From NCBI RefSeq assembly GCF_923868895.1, contig NZ_OV350343.1, positions 3,534,001-3,598,000 on the forward strand: a DNA stretch of 64,000 nucleotides, read 5' to 3'. Under the pieces are notes generated by a model. It had not been told where the DNA came from, made no database searches, and saw nothing but the letters and a program-made list of their open reading frames with translations. This DNA comes from Halomonas sp. TD01 (lineage in GTDB: Bacteria; Pseudomonadota; Gammaproteobacteria; Pseudomonadales; Halomonadaceae). Shown here one piece after another: positions 19,315 to 28,638 of the stretch; position 1 is the first letter of the stretch, and the number at the start of each line of letters is the position of its first letter. Made by a program: the position numbers and the translations under genes.

Positions 19315-21699
19315 TTACTCGATGGTTTCACCCGCCAACATAAACCAAGTTTCCAGCACTGCATCTGGGTTTAAAGAGACAGAATCTATTCCCTGTTCCA
19401 TTAACCACTTGGCCAGATCTGGGTGATCAGAGGGACCTTGGCCACAAATGCCAACGTACTTGCCTTGAGCTTTACATGCTTTAATGGCCATTGCTAACAG
19501 CTTCTTCACCGCCGGATTTCGTTCATCAAACAGATGCGCAACGATGCCTGAATCACGATCAAGACCAAGCGTCAACTGAGTCAAATCGTTAGAACCAATA
19601 GAGAAACCATCGAAGTACTCTAGGAACTCATCGGCCAGTAGCGCGTTGGCAGGCAACTCACACATCATGATAACTTTTAAGCCATCAGGATTAGACTCAC
19701 CGCCCCGCGGCAAGCCGTTAGCCGCTAGCAACTCTACTACCTCGCGCGCCTCATCAGTTGTACGAACGAAGGGCACCATGATTTCAACGTTATCAAAGCC
19801 CATTTCCTCACGAACCCGCTTAAGCGCTCGACACTCAAGCTCAAAACAAGGCCTGAAGGCATCTGAGATATAACGCGAAGCTCCCCTAAAACCAAGCATT
19901 GGATTCTCTTCACCCGGCTCATAAAGCTTGCCGCCAATAAGGTTCTCATACTCATTCGATTTGAAATCAGAGAGTCTTACGATCACCCGCTGAGGGTGAA
20001 AAGCAGCGGCTAGGGTTGAGATGCCTTCGACCAGCTTATCAACATAGAAACTGACAGGATCATCATAACCGGCGGTGCGTAAATCAATGACCTGCTGAAG
20101 ATCGGCAGGCAGCGTGTCGTAATCCAAAAGCGCTTTGGGGTGCACGCCAATCATACGGTTAATGATGAATTCCAACCTGGCAAGACCGACCCCAGCATGG
20201 GGTAAGCCAGCAAAGCCGAAAGCACGGTCAGGGTTACCCACATTCATCATAATTTTGAAGGGAATCTCTGGCATCGCATCGACACTTGAAACCTTGCAAT
20301 CGAATGCCAGGAGACCTTCATATACGTGGCCAGTGTCACCTTCGGCACAGGAAACGGTGACATCAATGCCCTCTTTAAGCTGAGTGGTTGCATCCCCGCA
20401 ACCTACTACTGCAGGAATACCAAGCTCCCGGGCAATAATAGCCGCGTGACAGGTTCGCCCCCCACGATTAGTAACAATCGCAGATGCACGCTTCATGATC
20501 GGCTCCCAATCCGGGTCGGTCATGTCGGTCACTAGGATGTCACCTTCTTGAACCTTGTCCATTTCTTCAGGGCTTAGGACGGTTTTGACCGTACCACGAC
20601 CAATTCGCTGACCAATCGCCCGCCCCGTAATCAGCGTGCGTCCTTTTTCGCGCAGGTGGAAGCGCTCCAACTTGCCACCCTCCTGCTGTGAAACCACGGT
20701 TTCAGGGCGCGCTTGAACGATGTAGAGCTGACCATCATCTCCATCCAGTGCCCATTCGATATCCATTGGACGCTGGTAATGGTCTTCAATGGTCATGGCT
20801 TGCCGTGCAAGGTCCATGATCTGTTCATCGTTGATACAGAAGCGACCACGGTCTTTATGAGGCACATCAACGGTTTCAACTGACCTACCGGCACTGGCAT
20901 CTTTCCCATAGATCATTTTGATCAGTTTAGAACCCAGCGTCCGGCGTAGTACCGCTGGACGGCCCGCTGCGAGCGTGGGCTTATGCACATAAAACTCATC
21001 AGGATTGACAGCCCCCTGGACGACGGTTTCGCCAAGCCCCCAAGAAGCAGTGACAAACACCGCATCGCGGTAACCGGACTCAGTATCCAGAGTAAACATG
21101 ACCCCAGATGCGCCTGTTTCGGAACGAACCATCTTCTGAACACCCGCAGACAACGCCACATTTTCATGGGCGTAGCCGCGATGTACGCGGTAAGAGATGG
21201 CACGGTCGTTAAATAGCGATGCAAACACTTCATGCACCGCCTGTTTAATATTGTCAAAGCCTTCAATATTGAGGAATGTCTCCTGCTGACCAGCAAAAGA
21301 CGCATCAGGCAAATCTTCTGCCGTTGCTGAACTGCGTACGGCGACTTTTAAACTGGGATGTTTAGCCTGAAGCTGCTCATAGGCATCTCGTAAAGCATTT
21401 TCAAATGCGGGGGGGAGCGGCGTATCGATTATCCACTGGCGAATAGTCTTGCCTGCCTCTGCCAGCGCTTTAACATCATCGACATCGAGGCGAGCGAGTG
21501 TGGCGTTAATACGATCATTTAGCCCCTTGTGAGACAGAAACTCGCGATACGCATGGGACGTCGTGGCAAATCCGCCTGGCACTGTTACGCCCACACCTGA
21601 CAAGTTTGAGATCATTTCGCCAAGCGAAGCGTTTTTACCACCCACGCGTTCGACGTCTGCCATACCAAGCTGATCGAACCATAGAATGTACTCTTCCAC
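19315..21699 (-). CDS. ppsA: Phosphoenolpyruvate synthase
   Basis: Converts pyruvate, ATP and water to PEP, AMP and phosphate, the entry to gluconeogenesis from three-carbon acids. The 794-residue protein has the N-terminal nucleotide-binding domain ([35 protein letters not shown]), the swivelling phosphohistidine domain ([23 protein letters not shown]) and the C-terminal PEP/pyruvate barrel ([47 protein letters not shown]). It is divergent from ppsR, which in E. coli switches PpsA on and off by phosphorylation of the threonine next to the catalytic histidine; that Thr-Cys-His is present here. Confidence 0.97.
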   Translation of the reverse strand: MEEYILWFDQLGMADVERVGGKNASLGEMISNLSGVGVTVPGGFATTSHAYREFLSHKGLNDRINATLARLDVDDVKALAEAGKTIRQWIIDTPLPPAFENALRDAYEQLQAKHPSLKVAVRSSATAEDLPDASFAGQQETFLNIEGFDNIKQAVHEVFASLFNDRAISYRVHRGYAHENVALSAGVQKMVRSETGASGVMFTLDTESGYRDAVFVTASWGLGETVVQGAVNPDEFYVHKPTLAAGRPAVLRRTLGSKLIKMIYGKDASAGRSVETVDVPHKDRGRFCINDEQIMDLARQAMTIEDHYQRPMDIEWALDGDDGQLYIVQARPETVVSQQEGGKLERFHLREKGRTLITGRAIGQRIGRGTVKTVLSPEEMDKVQEGDILVTDMTDPDWEPIMKRASAIVTNRGGRTCHAAIIARELGIPAVVGCGDATTQLKEGIDVTVSCAEGDTGHVYEGLLAFDCKVSSVDAMPEIPFKIMMNVGNPDRAFGFAGLPHAGVGLARLEFIINRMIGVHPKALLDYDTLPADLQQVIDLRTAGYDDPVSFYVDKLVEGISTLAAAFHPQRVIVRLSDFKSNEYENLIGGKLYEPGEENPMLGFRGASRYISDAFRPCFELECRALKRVREEMGFDNVEIMVPFVRTTDEAREVVELLAANGLPRGGESNPDGLKVIMMCELPANALLADEFLEYFDGFSIGSNDLTQLTLGLDRDSGIVAHLFDERNPAVKKLLAMAIKACKAQGKYVGICGQGPSDHPDLAKWLMEQGIDSVSLNPDAVLETWFMLAGETIE

Positions 21700-22020
21700 G
21701 CAACCCCCTCGCTTTTAGACTGCTTTGCGACCCAATAGGCCGACTCTAATTGACCATGTCACACTAGCATCGACGCAACGCATTCGCCATTGGTCTAATA
21801 GCGAACAGAGTGGAGGATTTTTACAACAAAGTGCGATAAAGGGCTTTTTATGTAGTCTCAATGAGGTAGTTTTTATTAAATAGCTTTCATTAGATGGTTT
21901 TTATTAGATAGCTTTTATTAGCTAATTTTAAACGAATCGACGGGTGAATCGCTTGGCAATGATTGTGCTAATCCACCGCCCAACCCACAATAGCAACTTT
22001 ACTTATTGACGGATTTAGTG
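21700..22020. other. Divergent ppsA/ppsR control region
   Basis: About 320 non-coding bases between two divergent genes must hold both promoters. The central part is very AT-rich and contains an array of degenerate repeats (21870-21930, listed separately). I could not fix -10 and -35 elements with confidence. The ppsR ATG is preceded by GACGGATTTAGTG. Confidence 0.5.
21870..21930. repeat. Four degenerate AT-rich tandem repeats
   Basis: Four successive units of 13-15 bases read TTTTTATTAAATAGC, TTTCATTAGATGG, TTTTTATTAGATAGC and TTTTATTAGCTAAT. They lie between divergent ppsA and ppsR. The arrangement could be repeated binding sites for one regulator, an UP-element-like promoter region, or simple slippage. 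Confidence 0.6.
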
Positions 22021-22854
22021 ATGAAGCGAACAGCCTTTTTTATTTCTGATGGTACTGGCATTACGGCAGAAAGCCTTGGACGCAGTCTGTTAGCTCAATT
22101 TAGTGATGTTGAAATTGATATGCTGACAAAGCCCTACATTGATACGCTGGAAAAGGCTCAAGCATTAGCGGAAATCATCGAGTCTACCGCCAACCGAGAC
22201 GGCCAGCGCCCAATCATCATTGATACTATTGTGGATCAAGATATTCGCAACGTCATTCGACAGGCCTCCGGATTCAAGGTGGATATCTTCTCCACCTTTT
22301 TAGAGCCCCTAGAACAAGAGCTAGAAACACACTCCTCTTACAGCGTCGGCAGAACGCACTCGATTGGTAGCGATGATGTCTACATGGACCGCATTCATTC
22401 CGTCCATTTTGCGCTAGATAATGATGATGGTGCGCGGACTCACCAATACGATAAAGCCGATATTATTCTGGTTGGCGTCTCACGTTGCGGAAAAACCCCC
22501 ACTTCTCTTTATCTAGCGCTTCAATTCGGCATTCGAGCAGCTAACTACCCTCTGACTGAAGATGACCTGGATGAAGATGGCAGTTTAAAGCTGCCTAGAG
22601 CATTAGCCCCCCATAGGCACAAGCTGTTTGGCCTAACGATTGATGCTCGCAGACTAGCAGCGATACGCAACGAGCGCCGCCCCAACAGCCGCTATAGCTC
22701 GATGGATCAGTGCTTGCGAGAAGTTGAACAGGCTGAATCGCTATATCGCTCAATGCACATTCCGTTCATCGACACGACGCGCTTTTCAGTAGAAGAGATA
22801 TCAACCCGAATGATTGCGGAGACAGGCCTAGCTAGACGCTTTTCGCCCCGCTAG
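22021..22854 (+). CDS. ppsR: PEP synthetase regulatory protein (kinase/pyrophosphorylase)
   Basis: Bifunctional DUF299 enzyme: ADP-dependent threonine kinase that inactivates PEP synthase and phosphate-dependent pyrophosphorylase that reactivates it. The P-loop-like motif [19 protein letters not shown] lies near residue 150, and the start [16 protein letters not shown] is typical. The frame extends to a TTG at 22006, but the ATG at 22021 gives 277 residues, the same as E. coli PpsR. It is divergent from its target ppsA and converges with hpt, 9 bases away. Confidence 0.95.
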   Translation: MKRTAFFISDGTGITAESLGRSLLAQFSDVEIDMLTKPYIDTLEKAQALAEIIESTANRDGQRPIIIDTIVDQDIRNVIRQASGFKVDIFSTFLEPLEQELETHSSYSVGRTHSIGSDDVYMDRIHSVHFALDNDDGARTHQYDKADIILVGVSRCGKTPTSLYLALQFGIRAANYPLTEDDLDEDGSLKLPRALAPHRHKLFGLTIDARRLAAIRNERRPNSRYSSMDQCLREVEQAESLYRSMHIPFIDTTRFSVEEISTRMIAETGLARRFSPR

Positions 22855-22863
22855 GCCAAACCA

Positions 22864-23442
22864 TCACATTCCCTTGGGGGCAAATATTCCTGGGGCGTTA
22901 CGCCAGTAGCCTTTGTAATCCATACCGAAACCGAAAACGTAACGATCTGCGACTTCAAGACTACAGTAATCGGCTTTTAAGCCTGGCACCGCTTTACGGT
23001 CGTGCTGCTTGTCCACCAGCACGGCCGTAGTAACGCTCGCCGCTTGGGCTTCCTCGCAGTAGGCAAGAATGGCCGCTAACGTAGACCCCTCATCAAGAAT
23101 GTCATCAACGATGACTACGTGGCGCCCCGCCATGGGAATTTCTGGAGAAACGCGCCAAAAAAGTTCGCCACCACGTAATTCGTTGCGATAACGAGTCGCA
23201 TGCAGATAATCCACTTCAAGAGGGAAACCTAATCGAGTTAGCAGGTGTCCTGTGGTAATCAAACCGCCATTCATTACGCAGTAAAAAACCGGTAACTTAT
23301 CCCCTAGATCTTTGCTAATTGCCTCAGCCATTCGATCCAACGCACGCTCAACCTGCTCCTGAGAAATTAAGCAATCAGCGTTATCCATCAGCTCACGCAT
23401 TGAGTCGAGCGACTCAAGCGCCTCTTTATCCAGTTTGGACAT
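22864..23442 (-). CDS. hpt: Hypoxanthine-guanine phosphoribosyltransferase
   Basis: Purine salvage enzyme joining hypoxanthine or guanine to PRPP. The 192-residue protein has the PRPP-binding motif RHVVIVDDILDEGSTL near residue 107, the flexible-loop region ATRYRNELRGG, and VDKQHDRKAVPGLKADYCSLEVADRYVFGFGMDYKGYWRN at the base-binding end. The assignment to hypoxanthine/guanine rather than xanthine is by similarity of the C-terminal region. It starts 52 bases after the nagZ stop on the same strand and is probably the last gene of a psrA-ykuD-nagZ-hpt transcript. Confidence 0.88.
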   Translation of the reverse strand: MSKLDKEALESLDSMRELMDNADCLISQEQVERALDRMAEAISKDLGDKLPVFYCVMNGGLITTGHLLTRLGFPLEVDYLHATRYRNELRGGELFWRVSPEIPMAGRHVVIVDDILDEGSTLAAILAYCEEAQAASVTTAVLVDKQHDRKAVPGLKADYCSLEVADRYVFGFGMDYKGYWRNAPGIFAPKGM

Positions 23443-23494
23443 TGGGTTACTCCAGGAAGGGGTTAACTAGTAAATGACTTAAGAAAGGATGTGC

Positions 23495-24505
23495 TTAATT
23501 TGCCAGCGCTTCTAATTTGGCGTGGGTGCGACGCCAGCGACCTAGTGCCGTTAGCGCATCCACGTCCGGGCGGGCCCGGCCATAGCGTAGTTTGGTTGGT
23601 CGTTTACTTTGCAACCCTTGGCATGCCTCAACAACTTCTAACGCTGCTGAGCGATCATTACAGACCAGCAGCATGTCACACCCAGCGGCAAGGGCAGCGT
23701 TAGCGCGTGCTTTCGGATCACCCGCTTCATGAGCACCCGCCATGCTTAAATCATCTGAAAAAATGCAGCCTTTAAACCCTAGGGACTCTCTTAGCATTCC
23801 CAACCAGTTAGGAGAGAAACCGGCAGGACGTGAGTCAAACGCGCTATAAATAACATGAGCCGGCATAACACCATCAAGCTGAGCCGCAAGCTGGCTAAAC
23901 GGAACAAGATCACGCTGTTTAATAAGTGCCAGGGGGCGGTCATCCACAGGTAACGCCACATGTGAGTCAGCGGCAACGCCACCATGACCAGGAAAATGCT
24001 TACCTACCGCCGCCATACCCGCTTCATGCAAACCGTTGATAAAGCTATGACCCAGCGCTGCGACGTGCTCAGGATCAGTGCTAAAACTGCGATCACCGAT
24101 AACGCTGGATATGCCACTTTCAACATCTAAAACAGGGGCAAAGCTGAGATCAAGACCGCACGCGGCCATTTCCATGCCCAGCAACCAACCCGCATCTTTA
24201 GCTAATGCAAGACCGGATGCCGGATCCTCAGCAAATAGATCGCCAATGCGTGCCATGGCAGGCATGCGAGTAACGCCATCTTTGATCCGCTGAACCCGGC
24301 CACCTTCTTGATCAATACCAAGTAAAAGCTCGCTGCGGACGCAACGAATATCACTGCAAAGTTTTCGAACCTGGTAAGCATTTTCGACATTTCTAGCGAA
24401 TAAAATGACACCACCCACCGCAGGGTCCATCAAAAGATGTTTTTCAGCTTTAGTTAATCGCGGCCCTTCAAGGTCGAGCATGACCGGGCCTAAAGATTGA
24501 GTCAT
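23495..24505 (-). CDS. nagZ: Beta-N-acetylhexosaminidase NagZ
   Basis: Cytoplasmic glycoside hydrolase family 3 enzyme that removes GlcNAc from GlcNAc-anhydromuropeptides in peptidoglycan recycling. The 336-residue protein lacks a signal peptide and has the signature [20 protein letters not shown] with the mobile-loop catalytic His/Asp pair, [17 protein letters not shown] and the nucleophile context [18 protein letters not shown]. It lies 76 bases downstream of a YkuD-domain gene and upstream of hpt, all on the minus strand. Confidence 0.94.
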   Translation of the reverse strand: MTQSLGPVMLDLEGPRLTKAEKHLLMDPAVGGVILFARNVENAYQVRKLCSDIRCVRSELLLGIDQEGGRVQRIKDGVTRMPAMARIGDLFAEDPASGLALAKDAGWLLGMEMAACGLDLSFAPVLDVESGISSVIGDRSFSTDPEHVAALGHSFINGLHEAGMAAVGKHFPGHGGVAADSHVALPVDDRPLALIKQRDLVPFSQLAAQLDGVMPAHVIYSAFDSRPAGFSPNWLGMLRESLGFKGCIFSDDLSMAGAHEAGDPKARANAALAAGCDMLLVCNDRSAALEVVEACQGLQSKRPTKLRYGRARPDVDALTALGRWRRTHAKLEALAN

Positions 24506-24581
24506 TGTGATGGATCCAACAAAAGGGCCGTCAATTTTAGTTGATCAGTCTCGCGTGTCAAAAAAACAGTAAATAAGTTGC

Positions 24582-25109
24582 CTAGACTTGACCATCGTGA
24601 AGCCAAACGGGTGTACCTGGCCGCGCATGATCAAAAAGATAAAGCAGATCACTATTTCGCAACCGGATACAGCCGTGTGAAGCAGCAACGCCCATCGGTT
24701 GATCAGCTGGTGTGCCGTGAAGATAGATGTAACGACGCTGTGTATCGACACTCCCGCCTCGGTTCACCCCTTTTTCTAAACCACACAGCCACAAGATGCG
24801 CGTTAATATCCAATCACGGTGAGGAAATTCCGCCGCGAGTAGCGGTGTAAACACCTCTCCAGTCCACCGACGCCCCCGAAACACTGCATTATCAGGTAAT
24901 CCACCACCTATCGATGCGCGTATATAGTGCCATCCAAGAGGGGTTTGACCACTTCCCTCCTGCTGCCCTACGCCTTTCTCACCGGTTGACACAGCACACG
25001 TGTGTTGCAGCGTACGCCCCTGCCACCAGCATAGCTGCTGTCGTTTGGTATTGATCTCTATCCACCCTTCATCCTGAGGGGGTAGCTCAGCTAGCGTAGG
25101 CTTTCGCAT
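24582..25109 (-). CDS. YkuD-domain protein without signal peptide (candidate cytoplasmic L,D-carboxypeptidase/transpeptidase)
   Basis: A 175-residue protein consisting almost entirely of a YkuD domain. The catalytic motif is ASHGCIRLRNSDLLYL, with the upstream histidine in IYLHGTPA; STGEKGVGQQEGSGQTPLGWH is the other conserved block. The N-terminus (MRKPTLAELPPQDEGW) has no hydrophobic stretch, so it is probably cytoplasmic. That is unlike cell-wall L,D-transpeptidases and like the ElsL/LdcV L,D-carboxypeptidases of peptidoglycan recycling. The ATG at 25109 was chosen for its GAAGGA site; it overlaps the end of psrA by 23 bases. nagZ follows 76 bases downstream. Confidence 0.82.
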   Translation of the reverse strand: MRKPTLAELPPQDEGWIEINTKRQQLCWWQGRTLQHTCAVSTGEKGVGQQEGSGQTPLGWHYIRASIGGGLPDNAVFRGRRWTGEVFTPLLAAEFPHRDWILTRILWLCGLEKGVNRGGSVDTQRRYIYLHGTPADQPMGVAASHGCIRLRNSDLLYLFDHARPGTPVWLHDGQV

Positions 25110-25764
25110 AATGTCCTTCATCAACAGCAGGCGGCAGCGGTGCATTCATGGCGGCAACCACCACCGGACGTAAACGTCTTACTAAGTCCCTTACCGTTAC
25201 TTGCTCATTATAGTCTTTCGCGGCAATGTCCCGCAGTGCATCTAAACCAGACAGCGTAAAAATCACGGTACCAAGCATGAAATGCAGTCGCCAAAAACGC
25301 TCAGCATCAGGTAAATCTGGCGTTGCTTGGCGCACCAGCTCAGTAAAGCGGGTGAACACGTCACCGTATTGCTGTTGGATATAACGTCGCAAATGCCCTT
25401 GTGCCTGGCTATACGCCAACCCTAGGAGACGCATAAACACCTTCAGGCTGTTGCGCTCAGCGGGCACTGCTAGCACCGTACCTGCCATTGTTTCCAACAG
25501 TACTTCAAGGGGAATCACATCCCCCTTGTACTGCGCTTCAAGTTCATCAAGCGCCGTATGAAAGCGTTGCGAGAACGGGTCTAAATAGCGCGCAAACACC
25601 GCTTGAATAAGCGCCTTTTTAGAACCAAAGTGGTAATTGACAGCAGCCAAATTGACCCGCGCTTTACTGGTAATATTGCGCAGCGACGTTTCGGCGAAAC
25701 CACGCTCGGCAAATAGCACCTCAGCGGTATCGAGGATACGCGTTACCGTATCAGATTGCGCCAT
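25087..25764 (-). CDS. psrA: TetR-family regulator PsrA
   Basis: In Pseudomonas PsrA is a long-chain-fatty-acid-responsive repressor of beta-oxidation genes and activator of rpoS. The 225-residue protein has an N-terminal TetR helix-turn-helix (ILDTAEVLFAERGFAETSLRNITSKARVNLAAVNYHFGSKKALIQAVF) closely matching Pseudomonas PsrA as I remember it, and a helical ligand domain. Its position divergent from lexA is also the Pseudomonas arrangement. A candidate PsrA operator lies 12 bases upstream of its start, consistent with autorepression. The YkuD gene overlaps its 3' end. Confidence 0.88.
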   Translation of the reverse strand: MAQSDTVTRILDTAEVLFAERGFAETSLRNITSKARVNLAAVNYHFGSKKALIQAVFARYLDPFSQRFHTALDELEAQYKGDVIPLEVLLETMAGTVLAVPAERNSLKVFMRLLGLAYSQAQGHLRRYIQQQYGDVFTRFTELVRQATPDLPDAERFWRLHFMLGTVIFTLSGLDALRDIAAKDYNEQVTVRDLVRRLRPVVVAAMNAPLPPAVDEGHYAKAYAS

Positions 25765-25776
25765 AGCGCCCTCCAG

Positions 25777-25790
25777 AAAACGAGTGTTTA
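25777..25790. promoter_or_regulatory. Candidate PsrA operator (AAAC-N4-GTTT)
   Basis: AAAC at 25778-25781 and GTTT at 25786-25789 are separated by GAGT, matching the core of the Pseudomonas PsrA consensus (G/C)AAAC-N2-4-GTTT(G/C). The outer bases are A on both sides instead of G/C. A weaker second arrangement, AAAC-ATC-GTTA, follows at 25791-25801. The location just upstream of psrA suggests autorepression. Confidence 0.5.
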
Positions 25791-26059
25791 AAACATCGTT
25801 AAATACTATGCCATAACGTTATTTGGCTCAATCACTTATCTTTAGCTTTTTGTCCAACGCAAAAAAGCGCCTTGGGCACATATTCAAACACCTACCGAAT
25901 GACGCTATCCCGAATGACGCTATCGAGTTTGCCGTTGAGATAGCAGCATTTCCAAATTCATCACTCTCCCTCTAATTCTGATGTACTTACCACAGCGACT
26001 GCCATTGCAAGCGCTCTTGCATGTACTGGACAGAGCAACATACTGTATACTTAACCACA

Positions 26060-26082
26060 TACTGTTTAAGCAGACATATAAT
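26060..26082 (+). promoter_or_regulatory. lexA promoter with overlapping SOS-box-like element
   Basis: CTGT at 26062-26065, an 8-base spacer and ACAT at 26074-26077 match the gammaproteobacterial SOS box CTGT-N8-ACAG except for the last base. A perfect -10 TATAAT follows at 26077-26082 and shares a base with it. Two further related half-site pairs lie upstream (CTGG-N8-ACAT at 26026-26041; CTGT-N10-ACAT at 26043-26060). The -35 is weak. LexA autorepression is the natural reading. Confidence 0.55.
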
Positions 26083-26114
26083 CACTGTTTTTGTTCAATT
26101 TTTTGGAGTTTGTT

Positions 26115-26792
26115 ATGTCGCGTCCACTCACTGCTCGTCAGCAGCATGTTTTTGATTTCATTGTTAAAACGATGGGTGAATTTGGCTACCCGCCGACTCG
26201 TGCAGAAATCGCCAAAGCGCTGGGCTTTCGTTCTCCTAACGCTGCCGAAGAGCATTTACGAGCACTTGAGCGCAAAGGTGCTATCCGCATCATTCGCAAT
26301 ACCTCACGTGGAATCCGACTGCCTAATCAGGAACCGCAGGATGTAAGTGACGTCTCGCCAACAACGCCTGCCACCAACGTGGAGCCCCTACCGAATGGCT
26401 TACCTGTCATTGGGGAAGTCGCTGCAGGAAGCCCGATTCTAGCAGCGGAACACATTGATCGTTATTGCCCACTACCCGCTGAGTACTTTACCCCCAAGGC
26501 GGATTACCTACTTCGGGTGCGAGGTTTATCAATGAAGGATGTTGGCATACTGGAGGGTGACCTTCTTGCTGTTCATCGCACAGATCGAGTTCGTGACGGC
26601 CAGATTGTCGTAGCTAGACTCGAAGATGAAGTGACCGTAAAGCGCTTTAAACGACAGGGCTATACGGTGACACTAATTGCCGAAAACAGCGACTTTGCGC
26701 CTATAGAAATTGACCTACGTACGCAGCAGTTAGATATCGAAGGGGTGGGTGTCGGTGTCATACGTGGCGGTAACGGCCAAGCATTGGGGTAA
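26115..26792 (+). CDS. lexA: SOS repressor LexA
   Basis: Transcriptional repressor of the SOS regulon that self-cleaves when bound to RecA filaments. The 225-residue protein has the N-terminal winged helix ([54 protein letters not shown]), a linker, then the S24 peptidase domain. That domain has the Ala-Gly cleavage site in EVAAGSPI, the catalytic Ser in [16 protein letters not shown] and the catalytic Lys in [10 protein letters not shown]. The ATG at 26115 with GGAG 6 bases upstream was preferred over an in-frame ATG at 26091. No sulA-like cell division inhibitor follows. Confidence 0.97.
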   Translation: MSRPLTARQQHVFDFIVKTMGEFGYPPTRAEIAKALGFRSPNAAEEHLRALERKGAIRIIRNTSRGIRLPNQEPQDVSDVSPTTPATNVEPLPNGLPVIGEVAAGSPILAAEHIDRYCPLPAEYFTPKADYLLRVRGLSMKDVGILEGDLLAVHRTDRVRDGQIVVARLEDEVTVKRFKRQGYTVTLIAENSDFAPIEIDLRTQQLDIEGVGVGVIRGGNGQALG

Positions 26793-26810
26793 GCAAGCCT
26801 GCATGAATGT

Positions 26811-26839
26811 CGTAGAGGCAACCGATAGGTGCCTCTACG
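26811..26839. other. Stem-loop between convergent lexA and a membrane protein gene
   Basis: A perfect 10-bp stem (26811-26820 with 26830-26839) with a 9-base loop lies 18 bases after the lexA stop. It has no T-run on either strand, so termination may need Rho, or it may act as a 3' stabiliser. Confidence 0.45.
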
Positions 26840-26851
26840 GCTAATGCAACG

Positions 26852-27523
26852 TTACTGAGAGTCTATATAGCGATGATCATTGAACGTGGCCACCCAGCTC
26901 GGATGGTACACCAGCAAAATGCTAAGCAACATGCCCGTAATGAAGGCCTCTGATGGCATTAATAGGGGTAAAAAGCGCGCATATTCTTGGGCTAAGTATA
27001 TAGCCTCAGAGTCGGTACCCGCCGCGATTATTAGCAAGACAGCTGATAACCCACCTCCCAATGTTGCAAGCGCAGCGCCAAAAAAGCCGCATGCAAATAG
27101 AAAGACCATCAAGTTATCCGGTAGTCGCCGGTCTACCAATCGCCATACCAGCCCAGTAATGACCGCAGGCACAATGCCGGTTACTAGTACATTAGCGCCT
27201 AATAATACCCATTCATTGCGACCAATGGCTGACATCGCTATGTTAATCAGCACATTGCTGATTAACGCGAGAGGCACTTTAAATACCAACGCCATTAAGA
27301 CCGTGAACACTAAGTGCAGAGTTAACCAATCCACTGCCTGAGCACGGAGCTGCCACATCAACACTACGGCAAGCGTTGTGGCCAACCAGCGATGCTGAAG
27401 TGCCACATCCTCTACCAGCGCCTGCCAGGGGCGCAGCCATAGCACCCACGCAAGTACGCTAAGCGATACCAACCACGTCAGGACCAATGCCCAGGGAGCT
27501 AAAACACTTTGCGCGAAAGACAT
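26852..27523 (-). CDS. CbiM-like (ECF transporter permease family) membrane protein
   Basis: A 223-residue polytopic inner-membrane protein with about six or seven hydrophobic segments. The C-terminal LPLLMPSEAFITGMLLSILLVYHPSWVATFNDHRYI and the NVLINIAMSAIGRNEWVLLGANVLVTGIVPAVITGLVW block resemble the CbiM/NikM family. However, the N-terminal Met-His-Ile metal-binding start of true cobalt and nickel CbiM/NikM is absent (it begins MSFAQSVL). No CbiN, CbiQ or ATPase gene is adjacent. Function unknown; probably a solitary family member with a different role. Confidence 0.65.
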   Translation of the reverse strand: MSFAQSVLAPWALVLTWLVSLSVLAWVLWLRPWQALVEDVALQHRWLATTLAVVLMWQLRAQAVDWLTLHLVFTVLMALVFKVPLALISNVLINIAMSAIGRNEWVLLGANVLVTGIVPAVITGLVWRLVDRRLPDNLMVFLFACGFFGAALATLGGGLSAVLLIIAAGTDSEAIYLAQEYARFLPLLMPSEAFITGMLLSILLVYHPSWVATFNDHRYIDSQ

Positions 27524-27591
27524 GGAGGCCCCTATCTACATATCAGTTAACGACAAGTCAGCTATAAACCTTAATTCACTAAAAAACCTGA

Positions 27592-28446
27592 TTAACTAAA
27601 CACTACAGTCTTATTGCCATGGATTAATACTCGGTCTTCTAAATGCCATCGTAGGCCACGCGCCAATACCGCTTTTTCAACATCGCGTCCAAAGCGCACT
27701 AGGTCCGTCGGCGTATGGCAGTGGCTTACCCGATGGATATCTTGTTCAATAATCGGCCCAGCATCCAGTTCCTCGGTGACATAGTGACAGGTGGCACCAA
27801 TAAGCTTAACCCCACGCTGGTAAGCTTGATGATAAGGCTTGGCACCGGCAAAAGAGGGTAAGAAACTGTGGTGGATGTTAATCACTCGCCCCGCGTAACG
27901 CGAGCAGAGAGAAGGCGGCAAAATCTGCATGTAACGTGCTAGCACAACGCAGTCTGCCCGGGCACTATCAATCTGTGCCTGAACCTGCTCAAAAGCGGCC
28001 TGCTTGTTATCAGGGTCTACGGGCACATGATGGTAAGGAATGCCATACCACTCAGTGAGTGACCGCATATCTTCATGATTTGAAATAACCCCGACAATAT
28101 CGCAATCAAGCTCCCCTGCCTGCCAACGATAAAGCAGATCAACCAGACAGTGAGACTCACGCGACACCATCAGCACCACACGCCTGCGCTTTTGAGTATC
28201 AACCAGCGACCACTGCATATTAAAGGCTTCAGCCACGGGCTCAAATGCACTGCGTAAGGCCTCCGCCGACATACCCAGCGAATCTGCCAAAATTTCGTAT
28301 CGCATGAAGAACCGGCCAGTCTCAAGATCAGAATGCTGGCTTGCTTCAGTGATAGAACCACCTTGTTGAGCAATAAAGCTTGAGACACGCGCCACAATGC
28401 CCACTTGATCAGGGCAAGAAACCACCAAACGGTAATAATGAGACAT
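27592..28446 (-). CDS. purU: Formyltetrahydrofolate deformylase PurU
   Basis: Hydrolyses 10-formyl-THF to formate and THF, balancing one-carbon pools and feeding formate to purine synthesis. The 284-residue protein has an N-terminal ACT domain (YRLVVSCPDQVGIVARVSSFIAQQGGSI) and a C-terminal formyltransferase-like domain with INIHHSFLPSFAGAKPYHQAYQRGVKLIGATCHYVTEELDAGPII. The frame extends 15 codons upstream, but MSHYYRLV at 28446 is the natural start; the preceding AAGAG is a weak ribosome binding site. Confidence 0.94.
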   Translation of the reverse strand: MSHYYRLVVSCPDQVGIVARVSSFIAQQGGSITEASQHSDLETGRFFMRYEILADSLGMSAEALRSAFEPVAEAFNMQWSLVDTQKRRRVVLMVSRESHCLVDLLYRWQAGELDCDIVGVISNHEDMRSLTEWYGIPYHHVPVDPDNKQAAFEQVQAQIDSARADCVVLARYMQILPPSLCSRYAGRVINIHHSFLPSFAGAKPYHQAYQRGVKLIGATCHYVTEELDAGPIIEQDIHRVSHCHTPTDLVRFGRDVEKAVLARGLRWHLEDRVLIHGNKTVVFS

Positions 28447-28638
28447 AAATAAACACTCTTGACATATTTTAACGGCACGTTCGACAAGCACCTACCAACG
28501 GCAGGAAGGCTGTATATAGACGAAATAGTGTACCTTATGCACATCAAGGAAGCACCGCAGCCGAATGCCACGATGATTGTTACCCGCCCCTGCCTTCCCG
28601 TATAGTTAAGGTCTTACTTTTTAGGCTTTTCATTACTG

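Noticed and set aside
21700..22020. CRISPR-like array between ppsA and ppsR
   Set aside because: The repeats are short, degenerate and adjacent without spacers, so they are not a CRISPR array.
26793..26851. sulA downstream of lexA
   Set aside because: Pseudomonas has sulA after lexA, but here only a 59-base gap with a stem-loop separates lexA from a convergent membrane protein gene.
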